Shown here one piece after another: positions 61,099 through 64,000 of a DNA stretch of 64,000 bases. The stretch spans positions 21,281,001 to 21,345,000 of the forward strand of contig JALJCS010000010.1 in assembly GCA_023055355.1 (NCBI GenBank), read 5' to 3'. A program made the translations under genes and the position numbers. The stretch's first letter is position 1, and every line of letters starts with the position of its first letter. Source of the DNA: Agelaius tricolor. Taxonomy: Eukaryota > Chordata > Aves > Passeriformes > Icteridae. The notes under the pieces are model-generated. The model searched no databases and was not told the DNA's origin. It was given only the letters and a program-made list of their open reading frames with translations.

Positions 61099-63782
61099 AA
61101 GTAGCCAGAGTGTAAATCTGTCTGCTCCTTTCATCTCACACAGCAGGAATCAGAGTTGTGTGTTTGTCAACAGGGGACTGAAGCCATGAGTCAGCATTCA
61201 GCAAATGCTTCCAGTCCTCTACAAACAGTTACTTTACCACTTGGCAGTTTTAGATAACCTTCATGGAGACAGAGAAATGCCAAATAATTTTATCTTGGAG
61301 CTTAAGGCTCCAAGAGCAATGGTGGACATAAGTTTTTGCTGTTTCTTACCTACAACAGCAGCATTTTATAGCCTGTCCTCTTCAGATGAACCTGTCCTGC
61401 CATTAGGACACAGCGAGATGTTGTATCCCTGTTGTGTTCCTCAGCAGGCTCCTGAGCTGCCCACAGGCAGGCACAGTCAAGTTAGAATCTCTGCCTCCAG
61501 GTCATCCATCTCAGCCATTGCAAGGAACTCAAACACAGGTGTGATTTCAGCTACCTTTGTCAAACCTTGTGACTTTGCAGAAGCTGCACAATGTTGGTTC
61601 CAAAACACTTTGAGGGTGAAAAGCTCAGAGATCTCACTGCCTTGCAGCTACTACATCACACATGGGGACTAAGTCTCTGCATTTTCACAGCTTTATGACT
61701 CTGATTTCTATTTGTCTGTGCTCATCAACAGAGAACCACACTTGGCCTGGTCTCTTGACAGTGCTGAATTCCAATATTCAGCTCATGTCTTAGGGATGGA
61801 TGAGGGTTTTTACACTTGTCTTTCACAGGTGACAATCACCTGTCGACTCTCTAAGACACCTTTCTAAAGAATTATACTCCACATGTCCACCTTTGCTTCC
61901 CAGCTGTGAGGGTTCAAAGGCCAGCACATTTCAGAAGTGATAAGAGCTCTATCCAATGCTTGTGCTCATGAATTCCCCCTCTTCAGCCAAATTTCTCAAC
62001 TCCCTTGTTTATTTATTATAATTCCCCCTGGTTCAACAATGGAGCTGGATCTTGCAGTAGGTCTTGCACAGCTTGAAAAGAAATTTTGAAAGGTTTGTTA
62101 TTTTATGCACTGCAAAGAAAGCAGATCAAGACCTCTGTAGGTGCCTGGAGTCAAATTTTCCTTTTGCCAAGAGAAAGAAGAAAACACATTTAAAATTCTG
62201 CACTGTATGGTACCTGCTCTGAAAGGGAGCATTGCTTAAAAAAGCAGTCCCATAATTTGTGCCAATTTTTACAAATCCCTGCAAAGACATTTACTATACT
62301 ACTACATTGAGTGATGGATCAGGGAGACAGAAAAGAGAGAAATTACACATTAGTTTTGCTTGTTTTCACAGACAAGAATCTTGTGGATAAAACAATTTGT
62401 CCTGAGGATAAATCCTGGAAACAGGGAAGGTTCCTAGATAACCTTTTTTGCTAGTCCACCCTCAAATCCAAGGAGAAAATATAAGAACGTGGCACTGTCA
62501 GCCTTGTTGTGGGTCTGACGTGGCAGCCCCTCTTGCATGGCATGGCCTTGGTCTCTCATATGGGGCTGCACCTCAAGTTGACCTTTATGGGTGGGACTGT
62601 GAAGAGAGGAGTAATGGGTTTTGGAGTGCTTTACTTCAGAAACTGCCAGGCTAAATCCAGTTCATACCTAGAGGTGCTGAAAGTGATTAGCATCTGAGGG
62701 CTGCTCAGCAAATCGCTGGTCTCCAGTTCCCTTCCTTTGAGATGACTGTACAAAAAACCACCTTTCCTGCTGGCACTAATTCAGATCTTTCCTGCCAGTG
62801 CTAGGCCTTAGCTGTATGACCTGTTGTGCCAGTAAAAGCTGCCTTCTGTCAGCACAGCCTGTGTCCACATCCAATGCTGAGGCCTGGAAGAGGGTAAAAC
62901 TTTGTCTTTCTTTAAAGTACCACCTAAAAAAACCCCAACCCTTTCCTGCTGCAGATGGTGGATGCTACATTTTCCCTGCCAGTTCAAACAATGCCAGAGC
63001 AAGTCTCCCATAATTGCATTGGGTCTTAACCATTTTCAAGGTCTGATCACATCTTTAAATATCACTGCTTGGAGCAAATGAAAGCCTAGACACAAAGCAC
63101 TCATCTATGCAAAGCCTGATCCCAGGTCCTGTTGTGCACTAATGTGTCTGTGCTTCCTCAGCATGGGAAGCACTTAGCATGATAGAGAGAGGAGCCTGGG
63201 TCCCAAATAAAATGTTTGCATCATAGACAGAGTCTTACAGACCTGGCAGGATCCAGTAAGAGAGGAGAAATAAAGGCCTTTAAAGGGGCTGATCAGGTGA
63301 TGGAGCCAGAACTCCAGGCCAGGTCTGTGTAGGTGGAAAGTGGGAGCTGCAAATGACCATGCTGTGTCAGCCTGAGGAAGAAAGAGAAGCCTTCCCTCTT
63401 TGGCACTCCTGTTAACCTATTGCCAGAGAAACTCACTGACACTGAAATTTAGAAACTATTTGCAAGCTTTCATAAGCACCTTGTGTAAACTCCCCTGTCG
63501 AGTTCACAGAAGGCAATTCTAGCTGCTTGTGGAACCTCAATGTTCTGCCTGTACTAGAAGCTGAGGAAAAAATACAGTCACTGATGGTGCTTCATGACTT
63601 CATTCCTCACCTCGAGTGAAAAAATTACAGGTGGACAGGGAAAAACCAGTCTGACTAATCTTCTGGTGTGGGGTTCCCAGAGCAGTGGGAAACACTATAA
63701 AGGGAAGAATGGAAATCCACTTCCAGAGATACTGAAAACATGACTGGGCAATGTACAAGAGTAGGAACAAGCATTCATTAGG
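61099..63782. other. Non-coding stretch with a 155-codon ATG frame
   Basis: The frame at 61,205-61,672 starts with ATG in a weak context (C at -3) and runs 155 codons without a recognisable domain. Its C-terminal half includes CWFQN by chance. A frame of this length is expected about a few times in 64 kb of random sequence, so I do not call a gene. No other feature is supported. Confidence 0.55.
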
Positions 63783-63838
63783 GTGATATGGCTCAACATA
63801 AGCTTTGGGAGTGATATGTCTTAACATGAGCTTTGGGT
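63783..63838 (+). repeat. 28-bp tandem duplication
   Basis: Copy 1 (63783-63810) and copy 2 (63811-63838) share gtgatatg, aacat and agctttggg blocks and differ at about four positions. It is therefore older than the 4.6-kb duplication. Confidence 0.9.
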
Positions 63839-64000
63839 TTCATCAGGTATTTTTCCCCTTGAAGGGGTGATGTCTAAATAAGCAAGGATGAAACTCCTTT
63901 ACTACCAGATGTCCAAGGCTGATTCTAACACTAAAGGCCAATTTAGCAAACTAGAACTGAGCTCTGAGTTAGATGTCCCAGAAGCATTGAAATGCAGGTA
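63839..64000. other. Non-coding right end
   Basis: Nothing recognised in the last 160 bases. Confidence 0.6.

Noticed and set aside
61205..61672. 155-codon ATG frame, the longest on the plus strand
   Set aside because: No domain, weak start context, and frames of this length are expected by chance a few times in 64 kb. Its CWFQN string lacks the rest of a homeodomain.
1..64000. CRISPR arrays, bacterial operons, prophage or retroviral genes
   Set aside because: No regularly spaced repeats, no ribosome-binding-site-led gene series, and no long gag, pol or env-like frames or paired LTRs were seen.

Overview
This is 64 kb of vertebrate nuclear DNA with no protein-coding gene that I can support. 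It reads like intergenic or long-intronic sequence. AT-rich stretches alternate with moderate-GC stretches, CpG is depleted, and the pyrimidine-rich and purine-rich runs are typical of amniote DNA. I found no L1 or Alu-like elements, no intact LTR, no retroviral motifs and no bacterial gene organisation. Low interspersed-repeat density, one recognisable CR1 3' end (about 34,791-34,842), a second possible one (about 3,841-3,900) and a relic 5S-rRNA-derived SINE (about 1,021-1,115) make a bird the most likely source. A crocodilian or turtle is not excluded.

Open reading frames reach 155 codons at most. Several thousand stop-bounded frames are expected in 64 kb, so a handful of about 150 codons is expected by chance. 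None shows a recognisable domain, a signal peptide with a coherent following domain, or a splice-linked run of coding exons.

Layout. 1-10 kb: relic 5S-derived SINE, possible CR1 tail, a perfect 22-bp inverted repeat enclosing a direct duplication (4,601-4,706), and an AT-rich block with three TAATTA sites (5,838-5,985). 10-20 kb: (TTTCC)13, a 34-A run 14 bases after an AATAAA, a G-quadruplex candidate, (GTAT)n, and two enhancer-like blocks near 18.4 and 19.6 kb. 20-30 kb: a small CpG-enriched patch with a 14-bp palindrome, a possible palindromic MITE relic (23.9 kb), two TA/CA microsatellites and a GC-rich hairpin (29.95 kb). 30-45 kb: a GC-richer block at 31.8-32.3 kb followed by an A-rich tract, the CR1 tail, and a 146-bp tract made almost wholly of A and C (40.0 kb). 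45-64 kb: three AGGTCA half-sites including a textbook RevDR2 arrangement (48.4 kb), an enhancer-like block with an octamer and RUNX sites (59.1 kb), and two short tandem duplications (61.06 and 63.78 kb).

No genes can be said to work together here. If the window has a function it is most likely cis-regulatory, and the motif clusters are the places to test. I found no convincing new biological system.
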